NCBI GenBank assembly: GCA_002455375.1
Contig: DKKR01000094.1
Coordinates: 1 to 12,710, forward strand
DNA from: Bacteroidetes bacterium UBA6661
GTDB lineage: Bacteria; Bacteroidota; Bacteroidia; AKYH767-A; OLB10
DNA: 12,710 nucleotides
Direction: 5' to 3'
Under the pieces are notes generated by a model. The model ran no database searches. It had not been told where the DNA came from and saw only the letters and a list, made by a program, of their open reading frames with translations. Made by a program: the position numbers and the translations under genes. The first letter of the stretch is position 1; each line of letters starts with the position of its first letter. Below, piece by piece: positions 1 through 6,863 of the stretch.

Positions 1-179
1 ACGGTCATTTTGCTCTGACCCAAGGCAACACGAATCATGGTCATCCATCGCTGAGAAGAATTGTCCGATCTGTCAAGAGGTTTGCCTAAAAAAATATATC
101 GCCTGATGCGTCTTATGCTCTTTCCGAAAAAGAATATTCCGGTAGCCAGCACTATGGTAAATATTATTCCCTGAATCAT
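1..179 (-). CDS. N-terminal part of an Fe-S oxidoreductase membrane protein (HdrD/glycolate-oxidase-like), cut by window edge
   Basis: Reading leftward from an ATG at 179, the frame stays open to the edge and gives 59 residues plus a partial codon. The start is a hydrophobic segment (MIQGIIFTIVLATGIFFFG) followed by a basic stretch (KSIRRIRRY) and then RVALGQSKMT near the edge. I recall this N-terminus from Bacteroidota '(Fe-S)-binding' or 4Fe-4S dicluster proteins related to heterodisulfide reductase subunit D, which carry membrane helices before cytoplasmic cysteine-rich CCG domains and probably move electrons between membrane and cytosol. None of the cysteine motifs lie inside the window, so the assignment rests on the N-terminus alone. 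A TAnnTTTG promoter element lies 23 nt upstream. The gene is divergent from the histidine kinase. Confidence 0.6.
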   Translation of the reverse strand, partial: MIQGIIFTIVLATGIFFFGKSIRRIRRYIFLGKPLDRSDNSSQRWMTMIRVALGQSKMT

Positions 180-202
180 GTATTAGCTTAAATCAATTGA
201 TG

Positions 203-210
203 CAAATGTA
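203..210 (-). promoter_or_regulatory. Bacteroidota -7 promoter element (TACATTTG) for the left-edge Fe-S gene
   Basis: On the minus strand the sequence reads TACATTTG, which fits the Bacteroidota sigma consensus TAnnTTTG. It ends 23 nt before the ATG at 179. No TTG is found at the usual 19-21 nt further upstream, so only the -7 half is supported. Confidence 0.4.
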
Positions 211-256
211 AAATAAACCAAACAATTTGTTTGAGTTTTAGTATTATCTTTCGTTC

Positions 257-2509
257 GTGAAAAATAGCCTGCTTTTTTTATTGATTTATTTCTTGCCTTC
301 TTTTTACTTCTACTCGGAGTGCTTAAGTTTTGATGGTAGTGCTATGGCAATGCCTACTGAAAGAGCAGATTCACTTCATATTAAGTTAGCAAGAGCCAAG
401 GAGGATAAAACCAAGGTTCTGGTATATTGTGACTTAATGGCTGAATATATAGACAACAATCTGGATACTGCATTTATGTTTTTGAATCCTGCATTACAAT
501 TGGCCGAAAAAATCAGATGGGATGAAGGAATTGCCAGAGTAAAGATTGAAGGCGGCCGCCTTTTTTGGCGAAAAGGAAGTTTTGAAACAGCATTAAAGTA
601 TCATAATGATGCTTTAGGTTATTTCATTAAGGAGAATAATAAAGATAGTATTGCAGAGATAATAACTTTCATTGGGCAGGATTATGCCGATTGGGGAAAA
701 TACCAGGAAGCATTAGCGTATTTTGTCAAGGCTGATTCTATTTATCGTCAAACCGGTAATGAAAAAAAATTAGGGGGAATCTATTTGTTGTATAGCTTTA
801 TTTATATAAACCAGGGAAACTACACAGAAGCTTTAAAAGTCAATTATAAGGCTCTGAAAATATTTGAAGCTAATCACGACCAGTATGGTGCAGCAATTAC
901 CTTAATGAACATTGCAGATTCCTATAAAAGCTTAGGTAATTATCAGGATGCTCTAAAGAGTTATTTTAATGGTGTAAAGATTTTTGAAAAAGACATTGAT
1001 AAATTTAATCTTGCAGAAACATATTCCAGTATTGCTGAAATTTATATATTAATAGGCAACTACCAAGAAGCACTAAAGTATAATAGAAAAGCATTGGCGA
1101 TTGCTAAAGGAGTTAATAACGGTTACCTGATTGCTTCTGCCACACAAAGCATTGGCGAAGTTTATTTTCAACAGCAAAATTATAAGGAAGCTCTTGGCTA
1201 TTTTATAACTTCAGCAGAATCTTACAGAAGTGTTTCAGATTATTTAGACCTTTCATTAATACTAAGTAAGGTTGGTCTTTGTCAGGTCAAACTTGAAAAC
1301 TATGAAGGTGCAAAGAAGAATTTGGATGATGCTTATTCAATAGCACAGACACTTGATTCAAGACTTACCTTAACGGCATACTATCAGGGAGCAGAACTTT
1401 TAGACAGTGCTACAGGGAATTGGCAAGGGGCATATAATAATTTCAAGGAGTATATCAGCAACCGTGACAGTTCAGTAAATTTAGAGAACACGAAGAAAAT
1501 ATTGCAGCAACAAATTCAATACGCAAGTGATAAAAAAGATGCATTGCTCCAAGCAGAACAAGACAAGAAGGATGCAGTGCAAAAAGTATTTCGTTATTCA
1601 ATGCTGGCTGGTGCTTTAACATTATTGGTTTTATTGATAGTAGTTTACAACCGTTATCAGATCAAGACTAAAACCAATGCAAAATTACAGGAGGCATATG
1701 ATGATCTGCAGAAAACGCAACTTCAATTGGTTCAGCAGGAGAAAATGGCTTCATTGGGTGCATTAACTGCAGGTATTGCACATGAAATAAAAAACCCGCT
1801 TAATTTTGTAAATAATTATTCAGAAGTGAGTCATGAGTTGATTGATGAGTTTCTTGGATCTAAAGATGAAAAGGAGAGAGAGGAGATTGCACAAATTTTA
1901 AAACAAAACTTGGAGAAAATTGCAGAGCAAGGCAAGCGTGCAGACAGCATTGTAAAGAATATGCTTAAACATTCCCGCACCGGAAGTACAGAAAAACAAC
2001 TTACAGATATAAACCTTATTTGTGATGAGTATCTTGATCTTGCATTTCATGGTATGCGCGCCAATACTTTAGGTTTCAGGTGTGCCTTGGTGAAGAACTT
2101 TGATCCTGATTTACCGAAAGTAAATTGTGTGGGACAGGATATTTCTCGTGTTATTCTCAATCTGATTAACAATGCATTTGATGAGGTTTATGAATGTGAT
2201 CAACTTGGCTTGAAAGGTGGAGATGAGTATCAGCCAACTATTACGGTTACTACTGCGGTCTCAAGTCAACTTACAAATAAATCAGGGACTAAGTATGTTA
2301 CAATTACTGTTGGTGACAATGGCAGAGGAGTCCCTGATCATGTAAGACAAAGAATATTTGAACCTTTTTTTACTACCAAACCTACAGGAAAAGGTACAGG
2401 TTTGGGATTGAGTTTAAGTTATGAAATAATTGAATCGCATGGTGGCAAAATAGACATAGATTCTAAAGCGGGCGAAGGGACGAATTTTGTGATTTCACTA
2501 CCTTGCTGA
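257..2509 (+). CDS. TPR-repeat sensor histidine kinase, membrane bound
   Basis: A 750-aa two-component sensor. The GTG start is chosen because it provides an N-terminal signal sequence (residues 1-23, strongly hydrophobic); the first internal ATG, codon 30, would remove it. Residues about 95-400 carry eight TPR-like units whose G-N-Y-x-E-A-L motif recurs exactly every 40 residues (107, 147, 187, 227, 267, 307, 347, 387). A charged, probably coiled-coil stretch (410-445) leads to one membrane helix (about 446-465) and a second coiled coil. The kinase core follows: H-box with HEIKNP and phospho-acceptor H509, N-box N638/N639, G1 box DNGRG at 687-691, F-box FEPFF, and G2 box GKGTGLGL at 711-718. 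All key residues are present, so it should be active. The TPR domain is predicted to be periplasmic and to bind a protein or peptide signal. It has no receiver domain and no response regulator nearby. The ligand is unknown. Confidence 0.93.
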   Translation: MKNSLLFLLIYFLPSFYFYSECLSFDGSAMAMPTERADSLHIKLARAKEDKTKVLVYCDLMAEYIDNNLDTAFMFLNPALQLAEKIRWDEGIARVKIEGGRLFWRKGSFETALKYHNDALGYFIKENNKDSIAEIITFIGQDYADWGKYQEALAYFVKADSIYRQTGNEKKLGGIYLLYSFIYINQGNYTEALKVNYKALKIFEANHDQYGAAITLMNIADSYKSLGNYQDALKSYFNGVKIFEKDIDKFNLAETYSSIAEIYILIGNYQEALKYNRKALAIAKGVNNGYLIASATQSIGEVYFQQQNYKEALGYFITSAESYRSVSDYLDLSLILSKVGLCQVKLENYEGAKKNLDDAYSIAQTLDSRLTLTAYYQGAELLDSATGNWQGAYNNFKEYISNRDSSVNLENTKKILQQQIQYASDKKDALLQAEQDKKDAVQKVFRYSMLAGALTLLVLLIVVYNRYQIKTKTNAKLQEAYDDLQKTQLQLVQQEKMASLGALTAGIAHEIKNPLNFVNNYSEVSHELIDEFLGSKDEKEREEIAQILKQNLEKIAEQGKRADSIVKNMLKHSRTGSTEKQLTDINLICDEYLDLAFHGMRANTLGFRCALVKNFDPDLPKVNCVGQDISRVILNLINNAFDEVYECDQLGLKGGDEYQPTITVTTAVSSQLTNKSGTKYVTITVGDNGRGVPDHVRQRIFEPFFTTKPTGKGTGLGLSLSYEIIESHGGKIDIDSKAGEGTNFVISLPC

Positions 2510-2676
2510 AAATTTGCAACAATTATTTTATTGTAAAATTGAATCTGGATTTTTTTGAAAGCAATACATTCTAACCACTGGCAAACTGAAAGCACTTTAT
2601 ACTCAATATGCAGAAGTTTTTTTTAGTGATTTGCCAATACATGATAAATGTTACTTCTCGTTTTAATTTAAAGCGG

Positions 2677-2684
2677 TATTTTTG
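2677..2684 (+). promoter_or_regulatory. Bacteroidota -7 promoter element (TATTTTTG) for the LYS1-like gene
   Basis: TATTTTTG fits TAnnTTTG and ends 18 nt before the ATG at 2703. An imperfect -33 (TTC at 2655-2657) is 19 nt upstream. The element overlaps the possible TTG start at 2682, which argues that translation begins at 2703. Confidence 0.45.
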
Positions 2685-2702
2685 AGCAGATTTTTATTGA
2701 GG

Positions 2703-3917
2703 ATGAAAAATATTAAAATAGGAATACTAAGAGAAGAAAAAGTTCCACACGATAAACGCGTACCATTCAGCCCTGAACAATGCAAGTTAATTAAGTCAGA
2801 ATATCCCGGTGTTGAGGTAGTGATTCAACCATGCAGCTATCGCTCTTTCAGGGATGATGAGTATAGGAGAGAAGGAGTTGTTTTGCAGGAAGATTTATCA
2901 GATTGCGATATACTTATTGGCATCAAAGAAGTGCCAAAAGATAAACTCATTGCAGGAAAGAAATATTTATACTTTTCGCATACCATAAAAAAGCAGCCAC
3001 ATAACCGTGAAATGCTGAAGAAAATTATTCGAGATAAAATTACACTCGTTGACTATGAATGCTTAGTTGATGATCATGAAAACCGCATTATTGGCTTTGG
3101 CCGCTATGCCGGTATTGTAGGAGCCTATAATGGCATCATGGCTTATGGTTTAAAGTATGGCCTGTTTAATTTGAAGGCAGCACATCAGAGTTTTGGTATT
3201 GAAGAACTGCATAAGGAGTTAGACAGTATAAAACTTCCGAATATTAAAATAGTTATTACCGGAGGTGGTCGTGTTGCCAATGGTGCTATTGAGACTATGG
3301 GAATGCTGAATATCAGAAAAGTTACTCCATTTGAATTTTTGAATTATTCATTCCGTGAGCCGGTTTATGTGCAGCTGCATTCTGAAAATTATTACGAACG
3401 TAAAGATGGATCTGATTTTTCGAAAGCCGACTTCTATCACTATCCTGAGAAATATAATTGTACATTTTGTGACCCGGGATCATATTCTTCTTTTACTGAT
3501 TTATTGGTGCATTGTGCCTATTGGAATCCTAATGCTGCTGTGCTGTTTACTAAGGAAGATATGCGTAGCCCGGCATTCCGTATAAGTGTCATTGCAGATG
3601 TAACTTGCGATATTGATGGCAGTATTCCTTCAACGCATCGGGCAACAACTATTGAGGATAAGTTTTATGGCTATAATCCGGTGAATGAGAAGGAAGAAGA
3701 GGCATTTAGTACCGATACCATAACGGTAATGTCTATTGATAATCTTCCTTGTGAATTACCTCGTGATGCATCAGAAGGATTTGGTAAGCACTTAATTGAA
3801 CGTGTAATTCCGCTTTTGATAGGTCATGACAAAGACAATGTGATTTATCGTGCTACCATAGCTCGCAACGGTGAATTGACTCCACGATTTGCATATCTTA
3901 CAGATTACATCAGTTGA
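2703..3917 (+). CDS. LYS1-like NAD-dependent saccharopine dehydrogenase / alanine dehydrogenase family enzyme
   Basis: A 404-aa enzyme of the AlaDH/PNT superfamily, closest in pattern to the lysine-forming saccharopine dehydrogenase (LYS1 of fungi). The N-terminal substrate domain has ILREEKVPHDKRVPFSP (8-24, with R19). GIKEVP places a lysine at 75 and YFSHTIKKQ a histidine at 93, matching in position the catalytic Lys/His pair of LYS1. A Rossmann segment follows, IVITGGGRVANGA (183-195). Near the C-terminus, the run VIADVTCDIDGSIPST (about 296-311), ATTIEDK and SIDNLPCELPRDASEGF (344-360) also align with LYS1 features. ATG at 2703 is preferred over TTG at 2682 because the family begins close to the conserved KIGILRE and a promoter element covers the TTG. 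The reaction would be saccharopine + NAD+ + water to lysine + 2-oxoglutarate, or the reverse. The exact substrate is inferred; an alanine or other amino acid dehydrogenase is the alternative. No other lysine genes are adjacent. Confidence 0.8.
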   Translation: MKNIKIGILREEKVPHDKRVPFSPEQCKLIKSEYPGVEVVIQPCSYRSFRDDEYRREGVVLQEDLSDCDILIGIKEVPKDKLIAGKKYLYFSHTIKKQPHNREMLKKIIRDKITLVDYECLVDDHENRIIGFGRYAGIVGAYNGIMAYGLKYGLFNLKAAHQSFGIEELHKELDSIKLPNIKIVITGGGRVANGAIETMGMLNIRKVTPFEFLNYSFREPVYVQLHSENYYERKDGSDFSKADFYHYPEKYNCTFCDPGSYSSFTDLLVHCAYWNPNAAVLFTKEDMRSPAFRISVIADVTCDIDGSIPSTHRATTIEDKFYGYNPVNEKEEEAFSTDTITVMSIDNLPCELPRDASEGFGKHLIERVIPLLIGHDKDNVIYRATIARNGELTPRFAYLTDYIS

Positions 3918-3920
3918 TGT

Positions 3921-4568
3921 TTACCCTTTTTTAAGTACTTCAATAGTTGCCTTTGGGTCAGAAGAGCTAAAAACGGTATTACCGGCAACAAGTACATCGG
4001 CACCGGCAGCTATAAGTTTTTTATAGTTGTTCAGGTCAACGCCACCATCAATTTCTATAAGTGTTTTTGAGTTGTGAATGGCAATTAGTTCTTTCAACTC
4101 CTGAATTTTTCTGTAAGTGTTTTCAATAAATTTCTGACCGCCAAAACCTGGATTTACACTCATCATACAAATTAAATCGGCTTCAAAAACAATATCACTT
4201 AATGAGGCTACAGGTGTGTGTGGATTTATGGCAATACCTGCTTTCATACCTTCTTTTTTTATCTGCTGTAATGTCCGGTGCAGATGTGTTGATGCTTCTA
4301 TATGCACGGTTAAAACATCAGCACCTGCTTCACGAAACTGTTCAACGTATCGCTCCGGTTTTACAATCATGAGATGAACATCCAAAGGCTTTTCGGCATG
4401 TTTTTTAATAGCTTTTATCACCGGAAATCCAAATGAAATGTTTGGCACAAATACGCCATCCATAACATCTACATGAAACCAATCAGCATTACTTTTATTT
4501 ATCATTGCCACATCACTACTTAATTGTGAAAAATCGGCAGAAAGAATTGATGGAGCAATCAGATGCAT
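3921..4568 (-). CDS. rpe: ribulose-phosphate 3-epimerase
   Basis: A full-length 215-aa TIM-barrel enzyme that interconverts ribulose 5-phosphate and xylulose 5-phosphate in the cytosolic pentose phosphate pathway. The start APSILSADF (5-13) carries the conserved Ser8. The metal ligands H32 and D34 lie in HVDVMDG, which also holds the general-base region; H65 is in LDVHLMI. The phosphate and loop motif MSVNPGFGGQ spans 136-145, and IEIDGGV holds the second catalytic aspartate, D174. The ATG start puts the family motif at the expected distance. It ends 3 bp from the stop of the convergent LYS1-like gene. Upstream, a terminator separates it from apaG and a TAnnTTTG element lies 16 nt before the start, so it is probably transcribed on its own. 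Its product feeds transketolase, encoded about 2.3 kb away on the same strand. Confidence 0.97.
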   Translation of the reverse strand: MHLIAPSILSADFSQLSSDVAMINKSNADWFHVDVMDGVFVPNISFGFPVIKAIKKHAEKPLDVHLMIVKPERYVEQFREAGADVLTVHIEASTHLHRTLQQIKKEGMKAGIAINPHTPVASLSDIVFEADLICMMSVNPGFGGQKFIENTYRKIQELKELIAIHNSKTLIEIDGGVDLNNYKKLIAAGADVLVAGNTVFSSSDPKATIEVLKKG

Positions 4569-4584
4569 GATGTGAATGTTTTGA

Positions 4585-4592
4585 CAAAGCTA
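4585..4592 (-). promoter_or_regulatory. Bacteroidota -7 promoter element (TAGCTTTG) for rpe
   Basis: The minus strand reads TAGCTTTG, a match to TAnnTTTG, ending 16 nt before the rpe ATG. The position of a -33 box falls inside the terminator hairpin at 4605-4633 and no TTG is seen there. The terminator followed at once by a promoter suggests a boundary between transcription units. Confidence 0.42.
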
Positions 4593-4604
4593 ACCAATAT
4601 CCAT

Positions 4605-4633
4605 AAAAAAAGAGCCTGACGGCTCTCTTTTTA
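4605..4633 (-). terminator. intrinsic terminator after apaG
   Basis: On the minus strand the stem AGAGCC, loop GTCA and stem GGCTCT are followed by a run of seven T (plus-strand A 4605-4611). It lies between the apaG stop (4661) and the rpe start (4568). The plus strand also has a T-rich tail, so it could act in both directions. Confidence 0.8.
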
Positions 4634-4660
4634 AAAATTCAAATCAAATAACTATTGGGA

Positions 4661-5053
4661 CTAATTCATTTTTGAAGGCACAATCATTCTAAATTCAGGT
4701 ATCTTAACATAAAACATTTTATTATCGCTAAGGCGTTCCATTAGATAGGTGCCATACATTTTTCCTATTTCAGTATTCAGGTTGCATCCCGAAACATAGC
4801 GGTATAGCTGACCCGGTTCAATAACAGGTTGTTCACCAACAACACCCTCGCCCTCAACTTCGCGTCTGGCATTATCGCTGTCAATGATATACCAATGTCT
4901 GCGTTTTAGCTTAATGCTTTCTTCGCTTTCGTTAGATATTGTAATCCGATAGGCGAATACATAATGATGCTGAACAGGGTTGGAGTGGGTGGGTTGAAAG
5001 AATGTTTCAACCGTTACCTTTATTCCCGCTGTTACCTCTGTTGACATATACAT
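4661..5053 (-). CDS. apaG: ApaG family protein (DUF525)
   Basis: A 130-aa protein spanning the whole ApaG domain, a small cytosolic fibronectin-III-like beta sandwich. Recognisable parts are VTAGIKVTVETFFQP (7-21), YRITISNES (35-43), RRHWYIIDSD (51-60), the glycine-rich pyrophosphate-binding-like motif VEGEGVVGEQP (66-76), and YRYVSGCNL followed by GKMYGTYLM. E. coli ApaG, about 125 aa, is linked genetically to Co2+ resistance and Mg2+ efflux, but its biochemical role is unsettled. The start could be the ATG at 5053 or the one two codons later at 5047; the second fits the common MxxEVTxGI beginning. It stands alone: terminators lie on both sides (4605-4633, and 5279-5304 upstream). It is not next to ksgA or apaH as it is in E. 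coli. Confidence 0.93.
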   Translation of the reverse strand: MYMSTEVTAGIKVTVETFFQPTHSNPVQHHYVFAYRITISNESEESIKLKRRHWYIIDSDNARREVEGEGVVGEQPVIEPGQLYRYVSGCNLNTEIGKMYGTYLMERLSDNKMFYVKIPEFRMIVPSKMN

Positions 5054-5072
5054 GATGTGTTGTTGTGAATAA

Positions 5073-5103
5073 CGGATGTAAAATTAAACATGCCTTTATG
5101 CAA
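5073..5103 (-). promoter_or_regulatory. possible promoter of apaG (TTG-N20-TACATCCG)
   Basis: On the minus strand a TTG (5103-5101) is followed after 20 nt by TACATCCG (5080-5073). The spacing fits the Bacteroidota promoter, but the -7 box has TCCG instead of TTTG. The rest of the 5054-5278 gap shows only AT-rich sequence with a 12-bp palindrome (AAAAGTACTTTT, 5121-5132) and no gene that I can support. Confidence 0.3.
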
Positions 5104-5278
5104 CTTCGGTTTGTTTTGGTAAAAGTACTTTTTTACAGGGCGAAGGTTAAGTTTATCTATATAGGCATTAGAATAGCAGCAATGTTTTTAGGTAAAATGC
5201 AGTGAATTAGTGTTAAAAATGAAGGATAAAAGCTGATTTTATCTTGATTTTAAAGGTTGGATGATTCTTTAGGCAAAT

Positions 5279-5304
5279 AAAAAAGCGGAATCACCCGCTT
5301 TTTT
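5279..5304 (-). terminator. bidirectional intrinsic terminator after the ECF module
   Basis: A perfect 10-bp stem, AAAAAAGCGG (5279-5288) with CCGCTTTTTT (5295-5304), closes a 6-nt loop. It lies 28 bp past the stop of the Spy-like gene. The GC core with T runs on either strand is typical of a Rho-independent terminator. Confidence 0.85.
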
Positions 5305-5331
5305 GTAATTGAATATTCTAATTTATCAATT

Positions 5332-5808
5332 TTATCGTGCATCTCTTCTGTCTTTAAGCTGACGAAGTAATTCTTTCTTAAAATCTTCTTCTGCCTGATA
5401 AAGCATGGCAACTTTTTTAATGGGCAACACTTGTTTAAATTGAGCATGATATTTTTTCAAAATATCCAATTCACTTTGGCGGAAAAGTATTTCATCGTCC
5501 ACAACTTTTTCTGTTTCTTTATCAGACAACTGATCAAAGTCTTGTCTGGCATCACGTCTGTTGCCTCTTCGTTTTTGTCGCAGCGAGCTTAACTCGTCCT
5601 GAAATTGATTATAAACCGGCCAGAATTTTTTTGCTTCGTCCTGAGTTAGGTTCAATCTGTTGGTGATGAATCCAATTTTCATTGCTTCAGCCTTTTCCCT
5701 TTTTTCTATCTTCTTTTGACCGGGTTGTGCCATTGCCATACCTGCAAAAAGTAAAATAAGCACAGTAGCTCCTGCTGATTTTATTAATTTAAATGTTGTT
5801 GATATCAT
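5332..5808 (-). CDS. Spy/CpxP-like periplasmic protein, third gene of ECF sigma module
   Basis: A 158-aa secreted protein. Residues 1-27 form a signal peptide (basic start, hydrophobic VLILLFAGMA core, AMA|Q cleavage site). The mature part is very rich in charged residues and predicted to be almost wholly helical. It holds FITNRLNLTQDEAKKFWPVYNQF (48-70), the LTxxE/Q-type motif of Spy, CpxP and heavy-metal-sensor proteins, and a basic RQKRRGNRRDAR stretch (77-88). Bacteroidota homologues are often named 'sensor of ECF-type sigma factor'. Spy and CpxP are periplasmic chaperone-like stress proteins, so sensing or buffering misfolded envelope protein is a reasonable inference but not shown. Its start overlaps the end of the anti-sigma candidate by 20 bp, which indicates coupled translation. 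A strong terminator follows. Confidence 0.82.
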   Translation of the reverse strand: MISTTFKLIKSAGATVLILLFAGMAMAQPGQKKIEKREKAEAMKIGFITNRLNLTQDEAKKFWPVYNQFQDELSSLRQKRRGNRRDARQDFDQLSDKETEKVVDDEILFRQSELDILKKYHAQFKQVLPIKKVAMLYQAEEDFKKELLRQLKDRRDAR

Positions 5809-6223
5809 AACTTAAGTCATTATAGTTTTCAATAAGATAATTTATTGTTTCAGCATCAGCATTGTTATCTGCCGGTACAATAGATTCTAACTGATCGGTA
5901 TCTAGTAAGTCACTCAGTTCATTGACATTTAAAGAGTCAACATTTACAGCTACAAATGCATATTGATTATCTGCTTTGTGTTGATTGAACATATATAAAC
6001 TTCCAACCAAAAGTATTACAATCAGACCGACTGCAAATTGCGGTTTAAGTAATCCTGAAAGTAAAGTTTTAATTATATTGGTTTTTGGCTGCTTAATTTT
6101 TTGTTGAATGGTTGAGGGTAGCTGATCAAAATAATTTTCAGGAATATCAAAAAGATGCTTTTTTTCTATTGACGACAGCAGCGGAGCTTTATCCTTCAAT
6201 TCATTATAAATTTCATCTTTCAT
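5789..6223 (-). CDS. membrane-bound anti-sigma factor candidate
   Basis: A 144-aa protein with one predicted membrane helix (about residues 62-79, PQFAVGLIVILLVGSLYMF). The N-terminal cytoplasmic part (1-60) includes HLFDIPENYFDQLPSTIQQ (23-41), a segment common in proteins encoded next to ECF sigma factors in Bacteroidota. The outer C-terminal part (80-144) is acidic. It contains no cysteine, so it is not a zinc-binding (ZAS) anti-sigma factor. The role is inferred mainly from position: it starts 30 bp after the sigma gene and overlaps the Spy-like gene by 20 bp. It would hold the sigma factor at the membrane until a signal releases it. The sequence itself has no anti-sigma motif that I can name with certainty. 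Confidence 0.7.
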   Translation of the reverse strand: MKDEIYNELKDKAPLLSSIEKKHLFDIPENYFDQLPSTIQQKIKQPKTNIIKTLLSGLLKPQFAVGLIVILLVGSLYMFNQHKADNQYAFVAVNVDSLNVNELSDLLDTDQLESIVPADNNADAETINYLIENYNDLSYDINNI

Positions 6224-6253
6224 ACTACTTTGATGTTATTAATTTAAAAAGGT

Positions 6254-6799
6254 TTAAAATGACTGTAAGAATTTTTCAATTTTTTGCGCTGCATGGTGAT
6301 AAGATGCTTTAAGAGCACCAACGGATGTGCCTAATACCTCGCTCATGTCTTCGTATTTCATTTCATCATAGTATCTGAGATTAAATACTACTCTCTGTTT
6401 TTCCGGTAAAGATAAGATAGCTTTTTGAAGCTTGAGTTCCAATTCATTGGCTTTTAAAGATGGTTCATGTTCAAGTTTGTCTGCCAGTTCAGCTTCAACA
6501 TCATGGATAGGAATAAAATAGCGTTTCCTTTTGTTTTTCAGAAAAGTGTAACATTCATTGGTAGCAATTCTATACAGCCATGTATAAAGTTGTGCATCGG
6601 CCCTGAAATTTCCCAAAGCTTTCCATGCTTTTATAAATGTTGTTTGCGTTAAATCATCAGCATCATCATGGTCAGCAACCAAACGCCTAACATGGGTATA
6701 AATCTTCTGTTGATATTTTCTGACAATGAGGTTAAAAGCGTAATCGGCATTGCCGTTACTAAATTGTTCAAGTAGTTCTTTATCTGAGTAGTGATTCAA
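6254..6799 (-). CDS. ECF-family RNA polymerase sigma factor
   Basis: A 181-aa group IV sigma-70 protein. Region 2 (about 20-90) has the core-binding and promoter-melting sequence DADDLTQTTFIKAWKAL (46-62) and LYTWLYRIATNECYTFLK (71-88). Region 4 (about 122-178) has LPEKQRVVFNLRYYDEMKYEDMSEVLG followed by the recognition helix TSVGALKASYHHAAQKI. No region 1 or 3 is present, as is usual for ECF factors. The start is a TTG at 6799: the frame has no nearby upstream ATG before an in-frame stop at 6812-6814, and NHYSDKELLEQF is the expected N-terminus. It is first in a three-gene unit with the anti-sigma candidate and Spy-like protein, and probably directs a stress regulon. No clear housekeeping promoter lies upstream, consistent with (but not proof of) autoregulation. 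The C-terminus is complete. Confidence 0.95.
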   Translation of the reverse strand: MNHYSDKELLEQFSNGNADYAFNLIVRKYQQKIYTHVRRLVADHDDADDLTQTTFIKAWKALGNFRADAQLYTWLYRIATNECYTFLKNKRKRYFIPIHDVEAELADKLEHEPSLKANELELKLQKAILSLPEKQRVVFNLRYYDEMKYEDMSEVLGTSVGALKASYHHAAQKIEKFLQSF

Positions 6800-6831
6800 T
6801 GAAAAACCGATTTATCCTATTACTTCAATTT

Positions 6832-6859
6832 AAAAAGATTCCCGGAGTTTCACTGGGAA
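6832..6859 (-). terminator. intrinsic terminator after transketolase C-terminal subunit
   Basis: On the minus strand TTCCC+AGT pairs with ACT+GGGAA around a GAA loop, with a 2-nt bulge, and is followed by TCTTTTT. It begins 5 bp past the transketolase stop codon and ends 33 bp before the sigma factor start, so it separates the two operons. Confidence 0.6.
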
Positions 6860-6863
6860 AAAA

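Noticed and set aside
245..252. TATCTTTC as a promoter for the histidine kinase
   Set aside because: It has a mismatch in the -7 box, lies only 4 nt before the GTG start and has no TTG at the right distance.
2519..2534. Hairpin ACAAT-loop-ATTGT after the kinase stop codon
   Set aside because: Only five mostly A-T pairs and no following T run, so it is too weak to call a terminator.
2682..2702. Upstream TTG start that would add seven residues to the LYS1-like protein
   Set aside because: The TTG overlaps a TAnnTTTG promoter element, and the family normally begins just before KIGILRE, which favours ATG 2703.
5121..5132. Perfect palindrome AAAAGTACTTTT between apaG and the ECF module
   Set aside because: It is short and AT rich, expected by chance at this base composition, and no second copy is placed near a promoter.
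5250..5447. 65-codon minus-strand reading frame across the end of the Spy-like gene
   Set aside because: It runs through the strong terminator at 5279-5304 in another frame of a real gene and has no family resemblance.
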